A stretch of 5,828 nt of DNA from Bacillota bacterium (GTDB lineage Bacteria > Bacillota_B > Desulfitobacteriia > Desulfitobacteriales > Desulfitobacteriaceae): NCBI GenBank assembly GCA_021779415.1, contig JAJYAS010000254.1:1-5828 (forward strand), read 5' to 3'. Numbering within the stretch: the stretch's first letter is position 1; each line of letters starts with the position of its first letter. The notes below the pieces were generated by a model. The model saw only the letters and a list, made by a program, of their open reading frames with translations, was not told the DNA's origin and did no database searches. Below are positions 1-5,049 of the stretch, one piece after another. Position numbers and translations under genes: made by a program.

Positions 1-417
1 CCAGATGTATTTAAGCGGCTCTATGCGCATCATGTACCTGTTCCGTTGAATGTGGCTCAGATGCAGGTGGCAGCAAGTTTTCTGGAGGGTCGTCATAATT
101 TTAAAACATTTGCCGCAGCTGGCGGGGCTAGCAAGACGTTCGAACGGACACTTTATCGATGTAAGGTGAAAGAAGAGGATGGATTAGTAACAGTTTCTTG
201 CGTGGGGGATGGGTTCCTATACCATATGGTACGTATCCTCGTTGGGACACTTATGGACGTAGGTAAAGGTCGAATTTTGGCGCAAGAGATTCCTGACATA
301 ATAGCCAGTCATGAACGAAAGCGGGCTCGTATGATTGCCCCAGCGAAGGGTTTGAACCTAGTGCATGTGAATTATACAGAAGAAAGTCCGTTTGAAGTTT
401 TCCCAGGTCTCTTGTAA
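1..417 (+). CDS. truA: tRNA pseudouridine synthase A, C-terminal part (5' end outside window)
   Basis: The open frame enters from the left edge in frame 1 and ends at TAA 415-417, giving 138 C-terminal residues of a protein normally about 245-270 residues long. TruA converts uridines 38-40 of the tRNA anticodon stem to pseudouridine in the cytoplasm. Visible family signatures are the block LEGRHNFKTFAAAGG, the T-x-R-T-L-Y strand after it, and the hallmark GDGFLYHMVRILVGTLMDVG, which packs the C-terminal half of the active-site cleft. The catalytic Asp lies in the missing N-terminal half and cannot be checked. An in-frame TTG at 46 is only an internal codon, since homology continues upstream to base 1. 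truA directly before rplM-rpsI is a common Firmicute arrangement. A strong promoter follows within 11 bases of the stop and no obvious intrinsic terminator intervenes, so readthrough into rplM is possible. Confidence 0.95.
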   Translation, partial: PDVFKRLYAHHVPVPLNVAQMQVAASFLEGRHNFKTFAAAGGASKTFERTLYRCKVKEEDGLVTVSCVGDGFLYHMVRILVGTLMDVGKGRILAQEIPDIIASHERKRARMIAPAKGLNLVHVNYTEESPFEVFPGLL

Positions 418-427
418 AAGAAAAAAC

Positions 428-456
428 TTGACATTCGTTTAGAATTTAAATAAAAT
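428..456 (+). promoter_or_regulatory. sigma-A promoter for rplM-rpsI
   Basis: TTGACA at 428-433 and TAAAAT at 451-456 are separated by exactly 17 bp, with an AT-rich spacer. This is a perfect -35 box and a 5/6 -10 box. Transcription would start near 463, leaving a leader of about 115 nt before rplM. It begins 11 bases after the truA stop, so it gives the ribosomal protein pair its own strong promoter. The call rests on sequence match and position only. Confidence 0.85.
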
Positions 457-462
457 GATAAT

Positions 463-579
463 ATGAGTTTTTTATTCCTTGACTATGAATTGAGCCCCAT
501 GATCAAGGAGTACCGCAAGCATGATTGAGCCCCATGCAAGTGAGAATAAAACAGAATACTGCTAATTGGAGGGAAAGTC
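463..579 (+). promoter_or_regulatory. candidate ribosomal protein L13 leader (5' UTR of rplM)
   Basis: A 5' UTR of about 115 nt separates the predicted transcription start from rplM. Firmicute rplM-rpsI transcripts are known to carry an L13 leader that is thought to be bound by the encoded protein (Rfam family L13_leader); I infer membership from position and could not align to the family model. Visible structure includes GCATG 519-523 pairing with CATGC 533-537 around a 9-nt loop (ATTGAGCCC). A competing CATG at 498-501 could also pair with 520-523. The leader ends in the rplM Shine-Dalgarno GGAGGG (568-573), 6 nt from the ATG. No U-tract terminator is obvious inside it, so any control would more likely be translational. 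Confidence 0.5.
486..540 (+). repeat. duplicated 13-nt motif ATTGAGCCCCATG in the rplM leader
   Basis: ATTGAGCCCCATG occurs exactly at 489-501 and again at 524-536, 35 nt apart. The flanks are also similar: both copies are preceded by ATGA/ATG and followed by (AT)CAAG, so the duplicated unit is about 20 nt. The second copy sits in the loop and 3' arm of a GCATG/CATGC hairpin; the first can offer an alternative CATG arm. Two near-identical binding or pairing elements in a short leader suggest either a doubled protein site or a recent local duplication. Confidence 0.8.
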
Positions 580-1011
580 ATGACCACGTTTTTTGCGAAA
601 GCACAAGACCAGGATCGCAAATGGTATATCATCGACGCAGCTGGTATCCCCTTGGGTCGTATTGCGACTGAAGCAGCACGTCTCCTGAGAGGTAAACATA
701 AACCGACATTTACCCCTAATGTTGACACTGGGGATCATGTCATAATTATTAATGCTGAGAAATTAGTATTAACGGGTAACAAACTGAACGACAAAATGTA
801 TCGACGTCACTCAGGTTATCCTGGTGGGCTGAAAGAAGTTCCTTACAAAAAATTGATGCAAATTATGCCTGAACGAGCTATGGAACATGCCGTGAAGGGA
901 ATGCTTCCTCATAACAAGTTGGGCGCACAGATGTACACCAAGTTAAAGGTGTACAAGGGAGAATCACACCCTCATCAAGCTCAACAACCTGAAATCTGGA
1001 CCATTCAATAG
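580..1011 (+). CDS. rplM: 50S ribosomal protein L13
   Basis: The 143-residue product matches the usual bacterial L13 length (about 142-145). L13 is an early-assembly protein of the large subunit that binds 23S rRNA. Family signatures are [22 protein letters not shown] near the N-terminus, [44 protein letters not shown] in the middle, and [19 protein letters not shown] with the C-terminal [17 protein letters not shown]. The ATG at 580 has a strong Shine-Dalgarno GGAGGG at 568-573 with 6-nt spacing. The stop TAG at 1009-1011 lies 23 bases before rpsI, the standard L13-S9 pair in one operon. Expression is probably driven by the promoter at 428-456 and tuned by the leader. Confidence 0.98.
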   Translation: MTTFFAKAQDQDRKWYIIDAAGIPLGRIATEAARLLRGKHKPTFTPNVDTGDHVIIINAEKLVLTGNKLNDKMYRRHSGYPGGLKEVPYKKLMQIMPERAMEHAVKGMLPHNKLGAQMYTKLKVYKGESHPHQAQQPEIWTIQ

Positions 1012-1034
1012 ATTAAGGAAGGAGGAAGTAAAAC

Positions 1035-1430
1035 ATGGCAACTCAATTACAATATGCTGCAACTGGACGACGCAAAAATGCCGTCGCTCGTGTTCGCCTT
1101 ATTCCAGGTGAAGGAAAGTTCATTATTAACAAACGCGAATTAGCTGAGTACTTCGGTAAGAAGACACTAGAAATGATTGTTCAACAACCTTTTAACATTA
1201 CAGATACCCTTGCTAAATACGATGTTATCGCTCTCGCTCACGGGGGTGGCACTACAGGTCAAGCTGGTGCAATACGCTTAGGCGTTGCTCGTGCTTTGCT
1301 GAAGGCGGATGCTAGTCTCCGTCCAAGTCTGAAGAGGGCTGGTTTCTTAACACGTGACCCACGTATGAAGGAACGTCGTAAATACGGCTTGAAGAAAGCT
1401 CGTAAGGCTCCTCAATTCTCCAAACGTTAA
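1035..1430 (+). CDS. rpsI: 30S ribosomal protein S9
   Basis: The 131-residue product has the normal bacterial S9 length (about 130). S9 sits in the head of the small subunit, and its C-terminal tail reaches the P-site tRNA. Visible signatures are [20 protein letters not shown] at the start, the [21 protein letters not shown] block in the middle, and the basic tail [20 protein letters not shown] ending in the invariant S-K-R. The start ATG follows AAGGAAGGAGGA (GGAGG at 1021-1025, 9-nt spacing). It is co-transcribed with rplM, 23 bases upstream. The mRNA end is marked by a strong terminator about 80 bases downstream. Confidence 0.98.
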   Translation: MATQLQYAATGRRKNAVARVRLIPGEGKFIINKRELAEYFGKKTLEMIVQQPFNITDTLAKYDVIALAHGGGTTGQAGAIRLGVARALLKADASLRPSLKRAGFLTRDPRMKERRKYGLKKARKAPQFSKR

Positions 1431-1431
1431 G

Positions 1432-1494
1432 TTGTACACGACGTGCATCAATGCACGTCACCTCGAAAACACTTTGTACGATTGCATGTACAAA
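1432..1494 (+). other. two hairpins with a mutually exclusive alternative stem, 3' UTR of rpsI
   Basis: GACGTGCAT (1440-1448) and ATGCACGTC (1451-1459) form a perfect 9-bp inverted repeat with a 2-base centre. TTTGTAC (1473-1479) and GTACAAA (1488-1494) form a second 7-bp stem with an 8-nt loop. TTGTACA at 1432-1438 is also perfectly complementary to TGTACAA at 1487-1493, so it could instead close an outer stem around the first hairpin. Neither hairpin has a U-tract, so they are not terminators themselves. They may protect the 3' end, form an RNA switch, or, as DNA, be a palindromic protein site. Confidence 0.55.
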
Positions 1495-1511
1495 CTCATA
1501 TGCTTACGATC

Positions 1512-1543
1512 AAAGGAAGGGATTTATCCCTTCCTTTTTCTTT
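1512..1543 (+). terminator. intrinsic terminator of the rplM-rpsI operon
   Basis: AAAGGAAGGGA (1512-1522) pairs with TCCCTTCCTTT (1527-1537) as an 11-bp perfect stem with a TTTA loop. The T-rich run TTTTTCTTT follows directly. The stem is symmetric enough, with A-run and T-run on both sides, that it may work in both directions, although no gene converges on it within the window. Confidence 0.9.
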
Positions 1544-1615
1544 GGTACCGCAGAATTATATGTTCGGATGGCAGTGTAACTAAGGCGTTTCCCCATCTTT
1601 TCTGACAAGCTCTAC

Positions 1616-1644
1616 GCATATTCCGAATCTCTCTCCCATAAGGT
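1616..1644 (+). promoter_or_regulatory. candidate sigma-E (sporulation mother-cell) promoter of cwlD
   Basis: GCATATT at 1616-1622 is an exact match to the sigma-E -35 consensus G-H-A-T-A-T-T. After 14 bases comes CATAAGGT at 1637-1644, which matches 5 of 8 positions of the -10 consensus CATACAHT, including the key CATA core. The 14-bp spacing is the expected one. The predicted start lies near 1650, about 25 bases before cwlD. In Bacillus subtilis cwlD is a sporulation gene expressed from sigma-E-type control, so position and biology agree. No good sigma-A promoter was seen in 1544-1671. Confidence 0.6.
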
Positions 1645-1664
1645 TAGACGGGATAGACTGGATG

Positions 1665-1671
1665 AAGGAGG
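1665..1671 (+). promoter_or_regulatory. ribosome binding site that decides the cwlD start
   Basis: AAGGAGG at 1665-1671 is a near-perfect Shine-Dalgarno. The first in-frame ATG at 1672 abuts it with zero spacing, which is unworkable. The next in-frame ATG at 1678 has the ideal 6-nt spacing, so translation should begin at 1678. Confidence 0.85.
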
Positions 1672-1677
1672 ATGGGA

Positions 1678-2427
1678 ATGAAACCTATATGGGTTGTGAG
1701 TTTGAAACGTCGTAAAGGAATTTTAGCAATTGTAGTTGTGCTTTTGTTAAGCTTATTTCTGGGGTGGGGCTTAAGTGGTCGGGACCAGAGGATCTGGAGT
1801 TGGACCTTAGGAAATCGAGTTGTGGTAATCGATGCAGGACATGGGGGAGTAGATCCAGGTGCAGTCGGTCAAAGCAAGGTCTTGGAAAAAGATATTACCT
1901 TGGGCGTGTCCAAACGATTACAAGCGCTAGTGCAACAAAGTGGGGCTAAAACAATTATGGTTCGAGAGGATGACCGCGACCTAGGAACGTCACAAGGGCT
2001 ACTGAAACGGAAACGAGAGGATTTGGCACAACGAATTCAACTGGGTATGGATACCCAGGCCGATGTCTATTTAAGCATTCATGCTAATAGTTTTCCAAAT
2101 CCAAAACTGACGGGCGCGCAGACGTTCTATCACTCGGATTCTCAGGAAGGAAAGCTATTAGCTCAATCGATTCAACAGGAGCTCAATAGCATGACTAATG
2201 GCAAAAGAGTGATCAAAGGAAATCAAGATATCTATGTGTTAAAAAAAGCGCATCAAGCAGCAGTAACCGTTGAAGTGGGTTTTCTTTCAAACCTAGCGGA
2301 AGAGCAGTTATTGACGACCCCAGACTATCAACAAAAGCTGGCAATGGCCATCTTTCGAGGTCTAAGTGTCTACTTCAGTAAACAAGGTTTAGACCAAGGG
2401 TCTAAAACGAAAGATAAGGCATCCTAG
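1678..2427 (+). CDS. cwlD: N-acetylmuramoyl-L-alanine amidase CwlD (spore cortex)
   Basis: The 249-residue product is close to B. subtilis CwlD (about 237). It is a zinc amidase of the Amidase_3 family that removes the peptide side chain from muramic acid. With the deacetylase PdaA this produces the muramic-delta-lactam that marks spore cortex for germination lysis. The N-terminus (about residues 12-32) is a single membrane anchor after a basic stretch (LKRRK), so the enzyme acts outside the mother-cell-side membrane. The catalytic domain starts at VVVIDAGHGG, with zinc ligands His55, Glu70 (LEKD) and His135 (SIHAN). The catalytic Glu199 is in VEVGFLSN. RKREDLAQR near residue 111 is typical of the CwlD branch. 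The start is set by the AAGGAGG site. A sigma-E-like promoter precedes it, and an HTH/coiled-coil gene follows after about 200 bases. Confidence 0.93.
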   Translation: MKPIWVVSLKRRKGILAIVVVLLLSLFLGWGLSGRDQRIWSWTLGNRVVVIDAGHGGVDPGAVGQSKVLEKDITLGVSKRLQALVQQSGAKTIMVREDDRDLGTSQGLLKRKREDLAQRIQLGMDTQADVYLSIHANSFPNPKLTGAQTFYHSDSQEGKLLAQSIQQELNSMTNGKRVIKGNQDIYVLKKAHQAAVTVEVGFLSNLAEEQLLTTPDYQQKLAMAIFRGLSVYFSKQGLDQGSKTKDKAS

Positions 2428-2453
2428 GTCATAGTGAAGAAGCTAGGTTTTTT
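2423..2453 (+). terminator. weak possible terminator after cwlD
   Basis: CCTAG (2423-2427, including the cwlD stop) can pair with CTAGG (2443-2447), followed at once by TTTTTT (2448-2453). The stem is only 5 bp with a 15-nt loop, so it is marginal. It may leave cwlD partly co-transcribed with the next two genes. Confidence 0.25.
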
Positions 2454-2624
2454 GAGTAAAGTGAAGAATCTGGGAAGAAGATTTGGAGATTAAGTTACTG
2501 TTTGCAGGAGAACTATTCTCTTTCGCGAATATCTTTTTATGCATAAATTTCAGAATGAACCCACCCAATCTGCCAAATGGAGTAAGGCTATTGCGGGTTT
2601 TGTAGGAACTAAGGAGGAATACGG

Positions 2625-3119
2625 GTGGGAATTTTACCGATCATTTTATTTTCTCTGGGAGTAGTGTTTTTGATCTTGGGCTGGCGCTGGCGAAATTCAC
2701 CAAACGAAGAAGCCAAGACAGCATTAAAGGGACTAGCGTATTTGAAAAGAGAAATCACTCGTGTCCAAGATCAGGTCAATGTTCTCCAAGACAAAGTGCA
2801 AAAAGCAAAACAAGCGGAACTCAGGGAAACCGAACTTAAGGAAACTGAATTCAATGATGCTCAACCTAAGGGAAATGTACTAACAGAAATTGAACGCAAG
2901 AGAAACAATATTAAAAAACTCTATAGGGTGGAGGACAATGAACAGAGGGAAGGTGATCGCGGGGTTGAACCGCCACGCTTTATATCACCAAAATACCAAG
3001 AAGTATTGGAATTGTCTGCGCGAGGGCAACGTGTACCAGAAATTGCTCAGAACTTATCTCTAAGCCAAGACGCTGTGTTGATGGTATTGAAGACACAGCC
3101 TAAAGGAGTAATTCGATGA
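2625..3119 (+). CDS. membrane-anchored coiled-coil protein with C-terminal HTH-like domain (DUF6115/SwrB-like)
   Basis: The 164-residue product starts at GTG 2625, supported by AAGGAGG at 2611-2617 with 7-nt spacing. Residues 3-20 form one transmembrane helix, followed by a basic cluster (RWR), so the rest is predicted cytoplasmic. Residues about 29-75 are a charged, heptad-like coiled coil, with a small internal repeat (LRETE, LKETE) at 66-75. A charged linker follows. Residues about 121-157 (SPKYQEVLELSARGQRVPEIAQNLSLSQ onward in two segments) look like a sigma-70-region-4-type helix-turn-helix, with the E-I-A-x-x-L-x-L-S core. The TM, coiled coil and HTH layout and the length resemble the DUF6115 family and B. 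subtilis SwrB/YlxL, a flagellar secretion regulator. This is recalled, not searched, and no flagellar gene is in view. The stop overlaps the next start (ATGA), so the pair is translationally coupled. Its function is unknown. Confidence 0.75.
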   Translation: MGILPIILFSLGVVFLILGWRWRNSPNEEAKTALKGLAYLKREITRVQDQVNVLQDKVQKAKQAELRETELKETEFNDAQPKGNVLTEIERKRNNIKKLYRVEDNEQREGDRGVEPPRFISPKYQEVLELSARGQRVPEIAQNLSLSQDAVLMVLKTQPKGVIR

Positions 3120-3571
3120 AAGTAACGCGTTCCTATTGGCTTGGTTTGAGTTCAGGGTTTATTTTAAGTGCGATGTTGGCCATGGTCATTTCCCCGCTTC
3201 AAGGACAAGCGTTATCGTTACAGACTTCGCGTTCCTTACAAAACCAACAAACTAAACAAACCCTATCTTCTGCATCATCCCTGTCTTCCCAAGGCGATTT
3301 ACCCAATGTTGGGTCGACCCAGACTGTTCAAGCTCCACCTTTGAACACCCAGAATTCTACGCAAATTGAGCGGAATTTTGTGATTCCGCAGGGAGCTAGT
3401 TCGGAACGAATTGCTGATTTGTTGGTTGCCCAAGGATTGATAAAGGATAAAGCGGCTTTTTTAGAGAGAGCTCATCAAATGGGGGTGGAAAGTAAATTTA
3501 GGGCAGGGACGTTCAATTTGTCGCTGGGTCTTACCCCTGAGGAACTGATTCATCGCTTAGTGAAGACCTAA
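3116..3571 (+). CDS. small membrane-anchored protein with MltG-type LysM-like domain only
   Basis: The 151-residue product starts at ATG 3116, inside the stop of the previous gene (ATGA), with AAAGGAG at 3102-3108 and 7-nt spacing. Residues 7-26 are a hydrophobic signal anchor after a basic N-terminus. A Q/S/T-rich, low-complexity linker spans about 32-84, typical of an extracytoplasmic spacer. Residues 86-151 match the small LysM-like domain of endolytic transglycosylase MltG (YceG): F-V-I-P-Q-G-A-S-S-x-x-I-A-D-L-L, then GLIKDKAAFLERA, F-R-A-G-T-F at 128-133, and L-T-P-E-E-L-I at 139-145. Full MltG has about 330-400 residues; the catalytic domain with its essential Glu is absent here. The frame ends cleanly with TAA, so this is a short stand-alone form and not visibly a broken gene. 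Peptidoglycan binding or regulation of cell-wall synthesis is an inference. Automatic annotation may call it aminodeoxychorismate lyase, an old misnomer. Confidence 0.75.
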   Translation: MKVTRSYWLGLSSGFILSAMLAMVISPLQGQALSLQTSRSLQNQQTKQTLSSASSLSSQGDLPNVGSTQTVQAPPLNTQNSTQIERNFVIPQGASSERIADLLVAQGLIKDKAAFLERAHQMGVESKFRAGTFNLSLGLTPEELIHRLVKT

Positions 3572-3573
3572 AA

Positions 3574-3649
3574 TAGACTCTATCTAGACTCTCATGCCCC
3601 TTTCATACTATGACGAGTGTTTGATAGAGCTTGATAGAGCTATAGAGTT
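3574..3649 (+). repeat. short direct and inverted repeats between the MltG-like and M20 genes
   Basis: TAGACTCT occurs at 3574-3581 and 3585-3592 (11-bp unit). TTGATAGAGC occurs as a perfect tandem pair at 3621-3630 and 3631-3640, with a third partial unit TATAGAG at 3641-3647. The two sets are complementary: CTCTATC at 3578-3584 can pair with GATAGAG at 3623-3629 or 3633-3639, and ACTCTAT at 3577-3583 can pair with ATAGAGT at 3642-3648. The stretch could be an operator array, a set of competing stems, or a slippage product. No convincing sigma-A promoter was recognised here. Confidence 0.65.
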
Positions 3650-3677
3650 ATTAGACATAGAGAAACGATTATAGAAT

Positions 3678-4868
3678 TTGGAGCAGAGAGTTGGGATACC
3701 CGTGGATGCTATTAAGGGATTTTTTATAGCTCAAGCACAACATCTTCGTGGGGAAGTGTGGGAAGTTGCACGGCAAATCGGGGAGCATCCGGAACTCGGA
3801 TATAAGGAATACTTTGCCTCGAATGTGTTGTGCAGTTTTCTCCAGAAACATGGGTTTGAAGTAACTCGCAGTATTGCGGAGGTAGAAACAGCTTTTTTGG
3901 CTAGATTCAAAGGCACACGTCCCGGCCCTAAAATCGCATTTTTGGCGGAATACGATGCCTTGCCGGATGTAGGGCATGGTTGTGGGCATAATTTGATTGG
4001 GGCGGCTAGCGCGGGCGCAGCGGTTATCCTAAGCAAAAGTTTAGAACTATCCGGTGAAGTTTTGGTCATTGGTAGCCCTGCTGAAGAAACAAGCGGAGCT
4101 AAAGTGACCTTGGTTGAGAAAGGAATTTTTAAGGATGTTGATGCTGCCATCATGTTTCATCCAGGCAGCCAAAATGTCCCTATTATTTCTAGCCTTGCTC
4201 TGGATGCCTTGGAATTTACATTTCATGGTCGAGCTGCCCATGCTGTAGCGGCGTCTTATTTTGGGGTTAATGCTTTGGATGCTATGATTAACTTTTTTGT
4301 TGGAATCAATGCCCTGAAGAAACAGATTCCCCAAGATATGAAAATTAACGGGATTATTACAGAGGGAGGGACAGTCCCGAATATTGTGCCAGAACGCGCT
4401 GTGGCACGTTTTTATATTCGGGCCCGAAGACGCAAAGACTTGGATGAATTGCGGGAGAAAGTGATTCGTTGTGCTGAAGGTGCTGCCTCCATGGTTTCGG
4501 CGAAGATGACTTGGCAGAAATTCGAGTTTTCTTATGATGAGATGCATACCAATTTGTCCTTAGCAGAGTGCTTTACGAAAAACCTTCAAGAGATGGGTAT
4601 TAATCAAATTGCTCCTCCACAAACTGCCATGGGGTCAGTGGACATGGGAAATGTCAGCAGGGCTGTTCCAGCGATTCATCCTTATTTAACATTAGGGACA
4701 GGCACGGAGATACCACATACCAGAGACTTCGCCCAAGCCACGCTCTCGCCAGATGGAGAAGAGCTTGTTATGTTGGCAATGCAAACCCTCGCCCTAACGG
4801 GTTGGGATGTGATCAATGATAAGAAACTCTTACAGAAAATCAAGAGGGAGTTTCAGATGCGCAAATAA
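3678..4868 (+). CDS. M20 family (M20D-type) metallo-amidohydrolase / peptidase
   Basis: The product has up to 396 residues, the full length for the family. These cytoplasmic two-metal enzymes cleave amide or dipeptide bonds such as N-acyl amino acids, p-aminobenzoyl-glutamate and beta-alanyl dipeptides. Numbering from TTG 3678, the N-terminal motif HPELGYKEYFAS is at 37-48 and EYDALPDVGHGCGHNLIG at 91-108. The latter supplies Cys102 and His104, the M20D signature in place of the Asp of M20A. Glu136-Glu137 (PAEET), His161 (FHP) and His347 (IPHTRDF) complete the metal site and base. The lid/dimerisation domain, with His188 in AAHA, spans about 178-295. EYDALP-x-x-GHGCGHN recalls PM20D2 and AbgB, so it is not ArgE despite lying next to argC. 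The start is uncertain: TTG 3678 lacks a good Shine-Dalgarno, and GTG 3702 fits the family N-terminus better but its ribosome site is also weak. Substrate unknown. Confidence 0.9.
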   Translation: MEQRVGIPVDAIKGFFIAQAQHLRGEVWEVARQIGEHPELGYKEYFASNVLCSFLQKHGFEVTRSIAEVETAFLARFKGTRPGPKIAFLAEYDALPDVGHGCGHNLIGAASAGAAVILSKSLELSGEVLVIGSPAEETSGAKVTLVEKGIFKDVDAAIMFHPGSQNVPIISSLALDALEFTFHGRAAHAVAASYFGVNALDAMINFFVGINALKKQIPQDMKINGIITEGGTVPNIVPERAVARFYIRARRRKDLDELREKVIRCAEGAASMVSAKMTWQKFEFSYDEMHTNLSLAECFTKNLQEMGINQIAPPQTAMGSVDMGNVSRAVPAIHPYLTLGTGTEIPHTRDFAQATLSPDGEELVMLAMQTLALTGWDVINDKKLLQKIKREFQMRK

Positions 4869-4947
4869 TATTAATGGGAATTCGGTTGGGTGGTAATACT
4901 ATGCAAAGGGTTCTGAAGTGGGGCTAAAATTTGTGTGGTCCATTAAG

Positions 4948-4970
4948 TGGGGGGGAGACCCCTCTTTTCT
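4948..4970 (+). terminator. intrinsic terminator after the M20 gene
   Basis: A G-run at 4949-4955 pairs with CCCCTCT at 4959-4965 around an AGA loop, making about seven pairs including two G-U. TTTTCTT follows. It lies 80 bases after the M20 stop and about 80 bases before the argC promoter, so it would insulate argC from upstream transcription. Confidence 0.65.
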
Positions 4971-5049
4971 TATACCAGTCAGTCGGCCATAATCGAACAG
5001 GATGTTTGAGGTTAGAGCATTGCAAGGCAAGTTTTCTTATATCGAAAGG

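Noticed and set aside
483..728. 81-codon minus-strand frame over the rplM leader and start
   Set aside because: It overlaps the strongly supported promoter leader and rplM, has no recognisable domain, and its upstream side lies inside rplM.
1764..1949. 61-codon + frame inside cwlD
   Set aside because: It lies in another frame within the conserved CwlD catalytic domain and has no ribosome site or domain.
2527..2549. GAATATC and CATAAATT before the coiled-coil gene as a sigma-E promoter
   Set aside because: Each half matches well but the spacing is only 8 bases, too short for the sigma-E 14-bp gap.
2938..3063. 41-codon ORF starting at ATG 2938 behind a GGAGG, inside the coiled-coil gene
   Set aside because: The spacing to the ATG is only about 3 bases, the frame is out of phase with a well-supported gene, and the product is not recognisable.
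3604..3611. CATACTAT, a near match to a sigma-E -10 element, before the M20 gene
   Set aside because: No acceptable -35 (GHATATT) lies about 14 bases upstream, and the M20 gene has no known sporulation link.
3669..4547. Three long minus-strand frames over the M20 gene
   Set aside because: They are antisense shadows of a gene with complete M20D metal-site motifs. None has a recognisable domain or a credible ribosome site.
4885..4905. GGGTGGTAA stretch resembling the T-box antiterminator core, upstream of argC
   Set aside because: It lacks the full AGGGTGGNACCGCG motif and a specifier stem would fall inside the M20 gene. The likely argC transcription start lies about 180 bases further downstream.
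5019..5038. TTGC-AAG-GCAA followed by G and TTTT as a second terminator before argC
   Set aside because: The stem is only 4 bp, too weak. A better terminator lies at 4948-4970.
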